A DNA stretch of 47,537 bases from DASPKS01 sp035628035 (GTDB lineage: Bacteria > Bacteroidota > Rhodothermia > Rhodothermales > Rubricoccaceae). The notes beneath the pieces are model-generated. The model saw only the letters and a list, made by a program, of their open reading frames with translations. It was not told the DNA's origin and ran no database searches. Position 1 is the stretch's first letter; each line of letters begins with the position of its first letter. Shown here piece by piece: positions 39,964 to 47,537 of the stretch. The stretch covers positions 1-47,537 of the forward strand of contig DASPKS010000180.1 in the NCBI GenBank assembly GCA_035628035.1. Direction: 5' to 3'. A program made the translations under genes and the position numbers.

Positions 39964-40002
39964 GGCGCCCGCTACGCCGCTCGTGCGTGCACGGTTCGCC
40001 CC

Positions 40003-40671
40003 TCACATCCCGAGCGCCTGGAGGAGCCGGTCGCCGTGGACGGTGATCGACGGGACGACGATCACGTCGCGGTTGTCGAGGTAGGGCGAGGGGCTGTAGA
40101 AGACGCCCAGTTCGGGGCTGACGCCGAGGTCGCGCCAGCCGAAGCGGACGCCCGCGAACGCGCCGATGGCTGGGTCAAGGGAGGCCGCGTCGGAGGCGAA
40201 CGGGAAGGCGTGCTGCGCACGGACGCCGCCGTAGGGCGTGAGCGTCCCGCGCGGGGCCGAGGCCACGAGCGTCCCCTCCGCGTGGAGGTGCGTCCCGAAC
40301 CCGACGAGCCCCGCCCCCCCGATGAAGGCGAGCCCGGCGTCGCCCTCCCCCGCCAGTCGCCGCTTGTAGCTTGCCACGATCCCGCTCGCTCCGACGAGCC
40401 GCACGCCCATGTCGGACGCGTCGGTCAGCCCGAAGCGGACCTCGTTGTCGAGGGAGGCATAGGCGCCGTTCGCGGGTTCGCCGTCGGGCGTCTCCTCCAG
40501 CTCACGGCGGTCGGAGACGAACTGGAACGTAGCGGTGGGCACGACCTCGCCCGGCGCCACCGTCGCCGCCGTGGTGCCGACGGCGTAGGGGAAGCACCCG
40601 CTCAGGGCGAAGACGACGACGAGGAAGAGCGGCAGAACCCCGAAGGGCAACGCGAAGCGAAGGCGAAGCAT
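40003..40671 (-). CDS. Hypothetical lipoprotein, possible outer-membrane beta-barrel
   Basis: A 222-aa protein with a lipoprotein signal (ALSGC, lipobox Cys26) after a hydrophobic N-terminus (LRFALPFGVLPLFLVVVFA). The mature part has many alternating strands (VVPTATFQFVSDRRELEE, NEVRFGLTDASDMGVRLVG, GVRFGWRDLGVSPELGVFY) and ends in TVHGDRLLQALGM, consistent with a small barrel or porin-like protein. Bases 40634-40661, inside its signal sequence, are identical to a stretch at the start of the receptor gene 4 kb away. Its promoter (TTG-N20-TATGTTCG) is at 40693-40723. Function unknown. Confidence 0.72.
   Translation of the reverse strand: MLRLRFALPFGVLPLFLVVVFALSGCFPYAVGTTAATVAPGEVVPTATFQFVSDRRELEETPDGEPANGAYASLDNEVRFGLTDASDMGVRLVGASGIVASYKRRLAGEGDAGLAFIGGAGLVGFGTHLHAEGTLVASAPRGTLTPYGGVRAQHAFPFASDAASLDPAIGAFAGVRFGWRDLGVSPELGVFYSPSPYLDNRDVIVVPSITVHGDRLLQALGM
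40634..40661 (-). repeat. 28-nt repeat, copy 1 (in the lipoprotein signal sequence)
   Basis: Read on the minus strand, these 28 nt are identical to 44778-44805 on the plus strand. They contain CCCTTCGGGG and CGCTTCGCG (UUCG-loop hairpin elements) and encode the peptide RFALPFGVL in both genes. Confidence 0.85.
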
Positions 40672-40692
40672 GGCGCGCGGAGAAGGGCGGCC

Positions 40693-40723
40693 CGAACATA
40701 CGGTGCCCCCGCGCCGGCCTCAA
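40693..40723 (-). promoter_or_regulatory. Promoter of the lipoprotein/CDGSH genes
   Basis: Minus strand TTG (40721-40723), 20 nt, TATGTTCG (40693-40700), then 21 nt to the ATG. The TTG overlaps the stop codon of the response-regulator gene. Confidence 0.55.
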
Positions 40724-41379
40724 CGCACAAGGCCCCGCTCGAAGGCGAGCCGCACCGCCTGTGCGCGGCTGTGCACGTGGAGCTTCTCGTAGAGGTTCTT
40801 CACGTGGCTCCGCACGGTGTGCGGGCTGATGAACAGCCGCTCGGCGATGGCCTCCTCCGTCTCGTCGGCCACGAGGCGTTCGAGCACCTCGCGCTCGCGC
40901 GCCGTCAGGCCGAGCGCCTCGGCCGCAGCGTCGCCGCGCGGGGTGGCTTCCTGCTGGCGGACGTAGCCGAGGAGCTTCCGCGCCACGAGCGGCGACATCG
41001 GCGCGCCGCCATCGGCGAGCGCGCGCACGGCCGCCACGATGTCCTCGGCGGAGGTCTCCTTGAGGAGGTACCCGCTCGCGCCGGCCTGCACCGCCGCGAA
41101 GATCTTCTCTTCGTCCTCGAAGACGGTGAGCATGAGCACCTCCACCTCCGGGTGGGTCGCCTTCAGCCGGCTCGTCGTGGAGATCCCGTCGGGGCCGGGC
41201 ATCTCGATGTCCATGAGGACCACCTCCGGGAGCACTTCGAGGTCGCCGAGGGCGGCGAGGAAGGCGGCCCCGCTCTCGGCGGCGAGGACGAGCTCGACGT
41301 CGGGGAAGAACCGGAGGCGCTCGACGAGGCGACGCCGGAGCTGGGGGTGGTCTTCGACGAGGGCGAGGCGGACGGGCAT
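40720..41379 (-). CDS. NarL/LuxR-family response regulator
   Basis: A 219-aa protein. Receiver domain 1-120 with phospho-acceptor Asp57 in LMDIEMPGPDG and conserved Lys in GYLLKETS. The C-terminal LuxR helix-turn-helix is LTAREREVLERLVADETEEA then RLFISPHTVRSHVKNLYEKL. It lies 47 nt after the sensor kinase gene on the same strand and is almost certainly its partner. The targets may include the divergent receptor-like gene at 44741 or the lipoprotein/CDGSH genes next door. ATG 41379 is used; the frame stays open upstream through the kinase gene as a shadow. Confidence 0.93.
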   Translation of the reverse strand: MPVRLALVEDHPQLRRRLVERLRFFPDVELVLAAESGAAFLAALGDLEVLPEVVLMDIEMPGPDGISTTSRLKATHPEVEVLMLTVFEDEEKIFAAVQAGASGYLLKETSAEDIVAAVRALADGGAPMSPLVARKLLGYVRQQEATPRGDAAAEALGLTAREREVLERLVADETEEAIAERLFISPHTVRSHVKNLYEKLHVHSRAQAVRLAFERGLVR

Positions 41380-41426
41380 GGGCAGGGCTGAACGTCGTCG
41401 AAGGTGGCGCCGGGCGCGCCGGGCGA

Positions 41427-44400
41427 TCAATCCCCGGCGGAGGGGATGTTGACGGGGGCCTCCCGCGGGACAACCACGCGGACGGCCGTGCCCGCGCCGG
41501 TGTCGAGCGCGAAGTGCCCGCCCAGCTCCTCGGCGCGGCGGCGCATCGAGTCGAGCCCGAACCCGGAGAGGCCGTCGCTCGCCGCGGGCGGCTTGAACGC
41601 GCCGTCGTCGCGGACCTCCAGCGCGACGGTGCCGTCGTCCACGCGGAGGGTGACGGCGAGCTGGTCCGCGTTGGCGTACTTCAGCGCGTTCGAGACGGCT
41701 TCCTGCGCGATGCGGTAGAGGTGGAGCGCCTGCATCGGCGAGAGCGTGCACGCGGCGTCGCCCTCCACCGCGATGGTCGCAGCCGGCTGGGTGCGCCCGC
41801 GCAGGCGGTCGCGGACGTACGCCTCCACGCGCGCGCGGAAGTCCTCGCACGCGACGGCCTCGTGGCGGAGCGCCCAGATCGTCTCCCGGAGCTGGGCCAG
41901 CGTCGCACGAGCGTCGGCCTCGACGGCAGCGAGCGGGTCCTCGGGCGCGGAGCCTGTGGTGAGCGGAGCCGAACCATCGCCTGCAGGCATGGCTCCTCCG
42001 CGGCCCGCCAGCCGCGCCAGTTCGACCCCGGCCAGCAGGTTCGCCACCTGGGCGCCGACGTGGTCGTGGAGGTCGCGGCTGATCCGCGCGCGCTCGGCCT
42101 GGAGGCGCCGCGCCACCTCGAGGCGCCGGATGCGGGCGCGGTAGCGCCGCCGCACGAGGGCCCGCACGCCGAGCGCGACGGCCGCGAGCACGACGAGGAC
42201 CACGAGGGCACGGAACCACCACGTCGCCCACCACGGCGGGACGACGATGACGGGCACGGTGAGTTCGTTCGGGCTCCACGCCCCGCTCGCCGTGCCGGCC
42301 CGTACGCGGAGGAGGTAGCGCCCCGGCGGGAGGTGCGCGAACGAAGCGGTGCGCTCGGAGCCCATCGGCACCCAGGCCTCGTCGAGGGGGTCGAGGCGGT
42401 AGGCGTAGCGGACGCGCGCGGGCGCGGCGAAGGCGAGCGCGGCCACGTCCACCGAGAACACGTTCTCGTCGGGGGCGAGGCGGAGCGGCGTGCCCACAGG
42501 CGGGAGCGGACGCGCGCGGCCGAGCACGCGGAGCGACCGGAGCACGACCGGCGCCTCGAAGCGGGCCGCGCCGAGGCTGTCGGGATGGAAGACGACGAGG
42601 TGCCCGCCCGCGGCGAAGGCGAAGCGCCCGTCGGGGAGGGCAGCAGCGTCGTAGAGGCCAAACTCCGAGCCCGGCAGCCCGTCGGCCTCGGTGTAGACGC
42701 GGAGGTCGCCCGTAGCCGGGGTGAAGCGGACGAGGCCGGCCTCCGTCCCCACCCAGAGGTCGCCGTGGCGGTCCTCGAGGATCGACTTGATCGTGAGGCC
42801 GGGCATGCCGTCGCGGCGGGTGAACCGCGCGAAGTGGCCGGTGCTCGGCTTGAACCGGTTGAGCCCGCCCCCGTAGGTCCCCACCCACACCACGCCCGGC
42901 TCCGCGCGGCTCCGGTGGATCACCGTCACGACGTCGGCGCTGATCGAGGTGGGGTCCGTGTCGTCGTGGACGAACCGCTCGGCGCGGCCGGTGGCGGGGT
43001 CGAAGCGGTTGAGGCCGCCGCCGTAGGTGCCCACCCACAGCCGGCCGTCGCCCGTCTCGGCGAGCGACCAGATCGTGCTGGCTGAGAGCGAGCGGGGGTT
43101 GCCGGGTTCGTGGCGGTAGTGCGTGAACCGGCCCGTGGCGGGGTCGAGGCGGTCGAGGCCGTCCTCCGTGCCAACCCAGAGTCGACCGCCCCCGTCCTCC
43201 AGCACCACCCGGAGTGCCGACGAGGCAATGGACGTGGAGTCCCTGCCGTCGTGCGTGAAGCGGGCCGTGCGCCCGCTGGGGGCAAGGCGGACGAGCCCGC
43301 CGACGTCGTGGCGGGGCCAGCCCGCTAGCCAGAGCGACCCGTCGCGCGTTTCGAACGCGTTCGAGAGGCAGCGGGGGCGCGCGGCCTCGAGCGCGGGGAA
43401 CGTCTCCGCGAGCGGCTTGAGCTGGCCCGACACCCCGCCGAACCGGAAGAGCGCGCCGCAGAGGCTCCCCGTATAGACGTGCCCGGAGGGGCCCGCTGCC
43501 ACGAGGTGGCCGAGGTCGGTCGGCGGCAGCGGGTGCGCCTCGAATGCCTCCCAGCGCGGAACGACCTTCCGGAGGCCGGACGTCGTGGCGACCCACAGCA
43601 CCCCTTCCCGGTCCTCGATCATTCGGGAGACAGAGCCCGACGGGAAGCTCAGCGGGTCGCTGGGATCGTGCCGGTACCGGACGACGCGGCGCGTCGCGGG
43701 GTCCACGGCGAGGAGCACCGGCTCCTCCGACTCGCGCATCCAGAGCACCCCGCGCCGGTCCACGAGCAGGCCGGACCTCGCGCGCTCGCCGAGGCCGGGG
43801 ACGGTACGGAGGTCGAGCACCGTCACGAACCGGCGCGCGGCGCGGTCGAACCGCTGGAGGAAGCGAGGGCGCTGGGACGGGTACAGCCGCCAGAGCGTGC
43901 CGCGCGCGTCGAGGCCGAGGAGGCTGCCCCGGTCCGGCGGCATCCGTACCGCCCGCTGCCCCGGCGGGAGGTAGAGCAGCCCGCCCCGGTGCGCCGCCCA
44001 CACGGCGCCGTCGGCGTCGGTTACGAAGCCCCATCCGCCCGGCCCCTCCGAGAAGGGGACGCGGCCGAGCCTCCGCGATGCGGGATCGTAGCGGAGCAGC
44101 GCGGACGCGCTCCCGGCCCCCGAACCCGTCCCGATCCAGACCTTCCCCTGCCCGTCCACGGCGAGGGTGGGCTGGAAGGCGAACGAGGCGGGCAGGCGGA
44201 CCCGTTCGAACCGACTCCTTCGCGGGTCGAAGCGAACGAGGCCGAAGCGGTCCACCGCGGCCCAGAGCGCGCCGTCGGGCGCATGGGCGAGCCCCGTGAT
44301 GCGGTCACCGGGGAGCGCGCCGGGGTCGTCGGGGTCGGCGCGGAAGCGCTCGAAGGTGACGCCGTCGTAGCGGTAGAGCCCCTCCTCCGTGGCGATCCAC

Positions 44401-44564
44401 AGGAACCCCGCGCGGTCCTGCACGAGCGCATACGCGACCGTCGGGCGGTTCGAGAGCGTGCCCGGCTCGGGCACCTCGAACCGGAGCGCCGCGGGCTGCG
44501 CATCCACGCCGCCCCCCCACCCGAAGGCGGCGGCCAGGCAGACGATCCGGAGGACGTAACGCAA
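41427..44564 (-). CDS. Two-component sensor kinase with periplasmic beta-propeller (Reg_prop/Y_Y_Y) sensor
   Basis: A 1045-aa protein. A signal peptide (MRYVLRIVCLAAAFGWGGGVDAQ) is followed by about 670 residues of Reg_prop beta-propeller repeats, seen as repeated LWVGT ... G-L-x-R-x-D/F motifs such as GRLWVGTYGGGLNRFDPATG. A Y_Y_Y domain follows (YAYRLDPLDEAWVPMGSERTASF, LPPGRYLLRVRAGTASGAWS), then one transmembrane helix (FRALVVLVVLAAVALGVRAL). The cytoplasmic HisKA_3 part has the phosphorylated His in RISRDLHDHVGAQVANLL, then an HATPase domain (IAQEAVSNALKYANAD ... GFGLDSMRRRAEELGGHF). TTG 44564 is chosen because it starts the signal peptide and a -7 box lies 22 nt before it; a GTG at 44717 gives an unlikely prefix. 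Ligand unknown; in Bacteroidota such sensors often detect oligosaccharides. Confidence 0.9.
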   Translation of the reverse strand: MRYVLRIVCLAAAFGWGGGVDAQPAALRFEVPEPGTLSNRPTVAYALVQDRAGFLWIATEEGLYRYDGVTFERFRADPDDPGALPGDRITGLAHAPDGALWAAVDRFGLVRFDPRRSRFERVRLPASFAFQPTLAVDGQGKVWIGTGSGAGSASALLRYDPASRRLGRVPFSEGPGGWGFVTDADGAVWAAHRGGLLYLPPGQRAVRMPPDRGSLLGLDARGTLWRLYPSQRPRFLQRFDRAARRFVTVLDLRTVPGLGERARSGLLVDRRGVLWMRESEEPVLLAVDPATRRVVRYRHDPSDPLSFPSGSVSRMIEDREGVLWVATTSGLRKVVPRWEAFEAHPLPPTDLGHLVAAGPSGHVYTGSLCGALFRFGGVSGQLKPLAETFPALEAARPRCLSNAFETRDGSLWLAGWPRHDVGGLVRLAPSGRTARFTHDGRDSTSIASSALRVVLEDGGGRLWVGTEDGLDRLDPATGRFTHYRHEPGNPRSLSASTIWSLAETGDGRLWVGTYGGGLNRFDPATGRAERFVHDDTDPTSISADVVTVIHRSRAEPGVVWVGTYGGGLNRFKPSTGHFARFTRRDGMPGLTIKSILEDRHGDLWVGTEAGLVRFTPATGDLRVYTEADGLPGSEFGLYDAAALPDGRFAFAAGGHLVVFHPDSLGAARFEAPVVLRSLRVLGRARPLPPVGTPLRLAPDENVFSVDVAALAFAAPARVRYAYRLDPLDEAWVPMGSERTASFAHLPPGRYLLRVRAGTASGAWSPNELTVPVIVVPPWWATWWFRALVVLVVLAAVALGVRALVRRRYRARIRRLEVARRLQAERARISRDLHDHVGAQVANLLAGVELARLAGRGGAMPAGDGSAPLTTGSAPEDPLAAVEADARATLAQLRETIWALRHEAVACEDFRARVEAYVRDRLRGRTQPAATIAVEGDAACTLSPMQALHLYRIAQEAVSNALKYANADQLAVTLRVDDGTVALEVRDDGAFKPPAASDGLSGFGLDSMRRRAEELGGHFALDTGAGTAVRVVVPREAPVNIPSAGD

Positions 44565-44586
44565 CGGGGGCAGCGAACGAGGCGCG

Positions 44587-44594
44587 GGAAAATA
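44587..44594 (-). promoter_or_regulatory. -7 like box for the sensor kinase gene
   Basis: Minus strand TATTTTCC, 22 nt before TTG 44564, fits TAnnTTSS and supports that start. No TTG at the usual distance. Confidence 0.35.
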
Positions 44595-44740
44595 GGCGGC
44601 TGAGGCCGCCGCGCCTATCCGGGGCACCGCTGGCCAGGCTGCTAATTCTTTAGCGCACCCACATACGCCCCGCGCAACCCCGCCCGTTGGGGGCCGTAGC
44701 GCTGCCCGTTCGCTCACCCCTTGACGCCCTCCCGCTCCCG

Positions 44741-47242
44741 ATGCTCCGCTACCGGCCGTCTCTACTCACCCTCGCCTTTCGCTTCGCGTTGCCCTTCGGG
44801 GTTCTCTTCGCTGCCGCCGCGGCGGTCTCTTCTGCCCAGCCCGCCGGCCCCGGCGGCCCGCCGCAGGGCGGCGCCATCGCCGGGCGTGTGGTCGACGCCG
44901 CCACCGGCGCGCCCATCGGCTTCGCCACCGTCGCGCTCTACCAGGCCCCCGACACCGCGTTCGTGACGGGCACCGTCACGGGCGACGACGGCGCCTTCCT
45001 CATCGAGCGGCTCCGGCCCGGCACCTACGAGGTGCGCGTGAGCTTCGTCGGCTACGCGAGCCGGTCCATCGGCGACGTGGCCGTGCGGCCCGGCCCGCCC
45101 GTCGCGCTCGGCGACGTCCGCCTCGAAGAGGCGGCGGCCCAGCTCGACGAGACCGAGGTGACGGCGCAGCGTGAGCTCGTCGAGCAGCAGGCCGACCGCA
45201 CCGTCTACAACGTCGCCAACCAGCCCGTCTCGACGGGCGGCAGCGCGCTCGAGACGCTCCAGACGCTCCCCTCCATCGAGGTCGACACCGACGGCAACCT
45301 CGCCCTGCGTGGCAACCAGAACGTGGCCGTCCACATCAACGGGCGGCCGGTGCCTGTCCGCGGCGCGTTCCTCGCCGGGATGCTCCGCCAGATCCCCGCC
45401 ACGAACGTCGAGCGCATCGAGGTCATCCCGAACCCGTCGGCCCGCCACGAGGCCGACGAGATGGGCGGCATCATCAACATCGTGCTCAAGCAGGGGACGA
45501 GCCGCGGGCTCTCCGGCGGGTTCACGCTCGGGGGCGGCTCCGCCCCCGCGGGCGAGGCCTCGGGGAACGTGAGCTACCAGCAGGGCCGCTTCGATGGGAC
45601 GGCCTCCTACGGCCTCCGCTACGACGACTTCGACATGGTCGCCTTCTCCGACCGCACGGTCTTCGACAGCACCGGCACGAGCGGCACGCGCTCGCTCCAG
45701 GACTTCTCGGCCACCAACGGCTTCCTCTCCCACCTCTTCAACGGGACGCTCGACTACACCCTCCGCCCCGGCCTCTTCGCCACCCTCAACGGCTCGCTCT
45801 CGGCCCGCTTCGGCGACACCGACAACTTCAGCACGGTCGACGTCGCCCCGACGGGCGGGAGCGCGACCGGCCGCGAGGTCCAGATCACCGACGGCGGCCA
45901 CGACGGCACCAACGCCGACGTCTCGCTCGGCCTCCGCCGCGAGTTCGCCCCCCAGACGCACACCCTCTCCGCCGAGGCCCGCTTCACGCGGAACTGGGAC
46001 GAGGACGACGACGCCTTCACCTTCCGCTCGCTCGACCTCGACGACCCCGCTTCGTCCGACTCCTCGTTCTCCCGCAACCTCGTGGCCTACACCACGCACG
46101 AGGGGTATTTCCAGACGGACTACGTCCGCCCGCTCGGCCGCGGCCGGTTCGAGGCCGGCGGGAAGGGTACGGTGCGCCGGCAGGACAACGACCTCCTCTT
46201 CGAGGACCTCATCGACGGGGAGTACACGACGAACCCCGACCGCACGAACCGCTTCGTCCTCGACGAGCACGTCTACGCGGGCTACCTCCAGGCGGCGCAC
46301 CCGGTGGGGCCCGTCGAGGTGCAGCTCGGCCTCCGCGCCGAGGCCTTCAGCCGGGACTACGCGCTGACGGCGGCCGAGCAGGAGGACACCGGCGCCATCG
46401 CCCTTCGCCTCGACCTCTTCCCGAGCGCGTTCGTCTCGTACACCTACGGGGAGGGCTCGCTCGTGAAGGCGAGCTACAGCCGGCGGATCAACCGCCCGCG
46501 CCACTTCATGCTCAACCCCTTCACCACGTTCGAGGACCAGTTCAACATCCGCCGAGGGAATCCCGACCTCCTGCCGGAGTTCACCGACGCCTTCGAGCTC
46601 ACGCTCCAGTACAGGTACTTCCTCACGCTCACCCCGTTCTACCGCCGCACCACCGACCCCATCCGCCAGCGGCTCACCGTCGGCGAGGACGGCGTCTCGG
46701 TGTTCTCCTTCCAGAACTTCGACGAGGACGAGAGCTACGGGGCCGACCTCACGCTCGCGCTGGCGCTCCCCGGCAACCGCCTCCGCGGCTTCCTCTCGGG
46801 GAGCGCGTTCCGCAGCGTCACCGACGGCGGGAGCATCGAGAGCGGGCTGGCCGCCGACGCGCTCGGGTGGAACGTGCGCGGGAACGTGCAGGCGAACCTC
46901 CGCCGCGGCACCGACCTCCAGCTCTTCGCCTTCTACCGCGCCCCGCTCGACGTGCCCGACGGGCGGATCTCCGGGTTCGGCGTCGCCACGCTGGGCCTGA
47001 GCCAGAAGCTGCTGAACGACCGCGCCACCGTGTCGCTCCGCGTGAACGACGTCCTCTCGACCTCGCGCTTCCAGTGGCGGACGGAGGACGAGACGCGGAA
47101 CTACACGTTCTTCGGCGAGCGGAACCCCGACCTCCAGCAGGTGAACCTCACGTTCACGTACACCTTCGGGCAGCAGCCGCGCCGCCGCCCGCCGCCGCGC
47201 CCGCAGGAGCAGCCGCAGCAGGACGGCGGGTTCGGGTTCTGA
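44741..47242 (+). CDS. Outer-membrane beta-barrel receptor-like protein (TonB-dependent-receptor relative)
   Basis: An 833-aa protein. The signal sequence (RPSLLTLAFRFALPFGVLFA ... SSAQP) is followed by a carboxypeptidase-regulatory-like domain (GGAIAGRVVDAATGAPIGFATVALY ... GTYEVRVSFVGYASRSI). The plug follows (YNVANQPVSTGGSALETLQT, IEVDTDGNLALRGNQNVAVHING, IEVIPNPSARHEADEMGGIINIVLKQG). The barrel has many amphipathic strands and ends with NLTFTYTFGQQPRRRPPPRPQEQ. This fits the Bacteroidota outer-membrane beta-barrel family (OMP_b-brl_3 type). ATG 44741 follows the shared 28-nt repeat region. It is divergent from the sensor kinase and may be its regulatory target. The substrate is unknown; no SusD-type gene is adjacent. 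Confidence 0.92.
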   Translation: MLRYRPSLLTLAFRFALPFGVLFAAAAAVSSAQPAGPGGPPQGGAIAGRVVDAATGAPIGFATVALYQAPDTAFVTGTVTGDDGAFLIERLRPGTYEVRVSFVGYASRSIGDVAVRPGPPVALGDVRLEEAAAQLDETEVTAQRELVEQQADRTVYNVANQPVSTGGSALETLQTLPSIEVDTDGNLALRGNQNVAVHINGRPVPVRGAFLAGMLRQIPATNVERIEVIPNPSARHEADEMGGIINIVLKQGTSRGLSGGFTLGGGSAPAGEASGNVSYQQGRFDGTASYGLRYDDFDMVAFSDRTVFDSTGTSGTRSLQDFSATNGFLSHLFNGTLDYTLRPGLFATLNGSLSARFGDTDNFSTVDVAPTGGSATGREVQITDGGHDGTNADVSLGLRREFAPQTHTLSAEARFTRNWDEDDDAFTFRSLDLDDPASSDSSFSRNLVAYTTHEGYFQTDYVRPLGRGRFEAGGKGTVRRQDNDLLFEDLIDGEYTTNPDRTNRFVLDEHVYAGYLQAAHPVGPVEVQLGLRAEAFSRDYALTAAEQEDTGAIALRLDLFPSAFVSYTYGEGSLVKASYSRRINRPRHFMLNPFTTFEDQFNIRRGNPDLLPEFTDAFELTLQYRYFLTLTPFYRRTTDPIRQRLTVGEDGVSVFSFQNFDEDESYGADLTLALALPGNRLRGFLSGSAFRSVTDGGSIESGLAADALGWNVRGNVQANLRRGTDLQLFAFYRAPLDVPDGRISGFGVATLGLSQKLLNDRATVSLRVNDVLSTSRFQWRTEDETRNYTFFGERNPDLQQVNLTFTYTFGQQPRRRPPPRPQEQPQQDGGFGF
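44778..44805 (+). repeat. 28-nt repeat, copy 2 (in the receptor signal sequence)
   Basis: Identical to 40634-40661 read on the minus strand. Both copies lie within signal-peptide coding sequence of envelope proteins. Confidence 0.85.
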
Positions 47243-47263
47243 TCCGAACGCACACCGCGTAAC

Positions 47264-47305
47264 AAAGACCGCCGGCAAGGCCTCCCTTGCCGGCGGTCTT
47301 TTTTT
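47264..47305 (+). terminator. Intrinsic terminator after the receptor gene
   Basis: 17-bp perfect stem (47264-47280 with 47285-47301) over a 4-nt loop CCTC, with a run of seven Ts (47299-47305). The strongest terminator in the window. Confidence 0.9.
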
Positions 47306-47352
47306 ACCGTTCGGGATGCCCTATCCTCCTCCTCCAAGCGAGGGGTTTCCCG

Positions 47353-47537
47353 ATGCGACGCCTGCTCCTCCTGCTCACCGTGCTGGCAGCTCACCCAGCG
47401 CTCGCTCAGCCCGGCGCCGTTCGCTACGTGGACGTAGATGCCCCATCCGGCGGCGATGGCGCATCGTGGGGAACCGCCTTCAACCAGTTGCCAGACGCGC
47501 TGGCCTACGCCGCTTCGCATCCGGAGGTGCGCCAGCT
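47353..47537 (+). CDS. Secreted protein with beta-helix-like N-terminus, 3'-truncated by the window edge
   Basis: The last 185 nt encode a signal peptide (MRRLLLLLTVLAAHPALAQ) and then PGAVRYVDVDAPSGGDGASW followed by GTAFNQLPDALAYAASHPEV. The pattern Y-V-D-x-D-A-x-x-G-G-D-G-x-S-W-x-T-A-F-x-x-L-x-D-A-L is typical of secreted right-handed beta-helix proteins (polymorphic outer-membrane/pectate-lyase-fold group). Most of the gene is outside the window, so function cannot be told. ATG 47353 starts the signal peptide. A weak -7-like TATCCTCC lies at 47322-47329. Confidence 0.7.
   Translation, partial: MRRLLLLLTVLAAHPALAQPGAVRYVDVDAPSGGDGASWGTAFNQLPDALAYAASHPEVRQ

Noticed and set aside
36670..41391. 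Long plus-strand open frame opposite parAB and neighbours
   Set aside because: It is the antisense shadow of genes with unmistakable motifs (ParA, ParB, CDGSH). Its composition is not protein-like.
40720..44034. Long minus-strand open frame in another phase across the sensor kinase
   Set aside because: The part upstream of 41379 is Arg/Pro-rich and conflicts with the sensor kinase frame that has recognisable domains. Only its end is a real gene (the response regulator).
44762..47278. Long minus-strand frame opposite the receptor gene
   Set aside because: Val/Glu/Gly/Arg-rich shadow; the plus strand encodes a clear outer-membrane receptor-type protein ending at a strong terminator.

Overview
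The window is a GC-rich (about 70%), densely coded chromosomal segment. It contains no rRNA, tRNA, transposase, phage gene or CRISPR array that I can see. Gene content points to a Bacteroidota/Rhodothermota-type bacterium, and I infer Rhodothermota, perhaps Rubricoccaceae. The evidence is a Bacteroidota-style outer-membrane receptor with a carboxypeptidase-regulatory domain, a DUF5683 gene beside parAB, bacterial serine palmitoyltransferase, a type IX secretion (T9SS)-like sorting module, lipoproteins with lipoboxes, absence of Shine-Dalgarno sites, and promoters of the form TTG-N20/21-TAnnTTSS. That promoter form resembles the Bacteroidota -33/-7 element. The species assignment is inference.

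Layout. 1-1.9 kb: end of a secreted-type protein of unknown function that appears split by a frameshift. 1.9-6.9 kb: GNAT acetyltransferase, complete cobalamin-dependent methionine synthase MetH, and a DUF922 zinc-protease-like protein. 6.9-12.5 kb: an ECF sigma factor, a secreted protein whose T9SS-sorting-like module sits at the N-terminus, and a membrane Ser/Thr kinase with TPRs. The sigma and kinase genes share an identical 16-bp upstream box. 12.5-17.5 kb: enoyl-CoA isomerase, BioY, lipoprotein, VWA protein, MerR-TipAS regulator and RsmA. 17.5-19.6 kb: MgtE followed 7 nt later by a proteasome/HslV-like Ntn hydrolase with Ser in the nucleophile position. 19.5-22.2 kb: cytochrome c maturation genes ccmB-C-D-E plus DUF1499, with a Cys-type CcmE and no ccmA. 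22.3-24.4 kb: an ADP-ribosylglycohydrolase-fold protein that has lost its metal ligands, and MurB. 24.7-29 kb: SPFH protein, MGMT-like protein, AroA, DUF1176 lipoprotein and adenosine deaminase. 29-33.5 kb: TatA, SucD, EngB, lipoprotein, MgtC/DUF4010 membrane protein and rhomboid protease. 33.5-36 kb: a GNAT-fold protein of the type proposed as bacterial ceramide synthase, and serine palmitoyltransferase, which suggests sphingolipid synthesis. 36-39.2 kb: DUF5683-ParB-ParA, with a long Pro-rich tail on ParA. 39.3-47.5 kb: CDGSH iron-sulfur protein, lipoprotein, LuxR-type response regulator and large beta-propeller sensor kinase, divergent from a TonB-dependent receptor-like protein. The start of a secreted beta-helix-type protein runs off the window end.

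Several genes form likely functional units: sigma/secreted protein/kinase, MgtE/Ntn hydrolase, ccmBCDE-DUF1499, SPT/GNAT, parA-parB-DUF5683, and regulator/sensor with its divergent receptor. Genes are very tightly packed: 4-nt GTGA/ATGA overlaps and convergent stop codons sharing CTAG are frequent.
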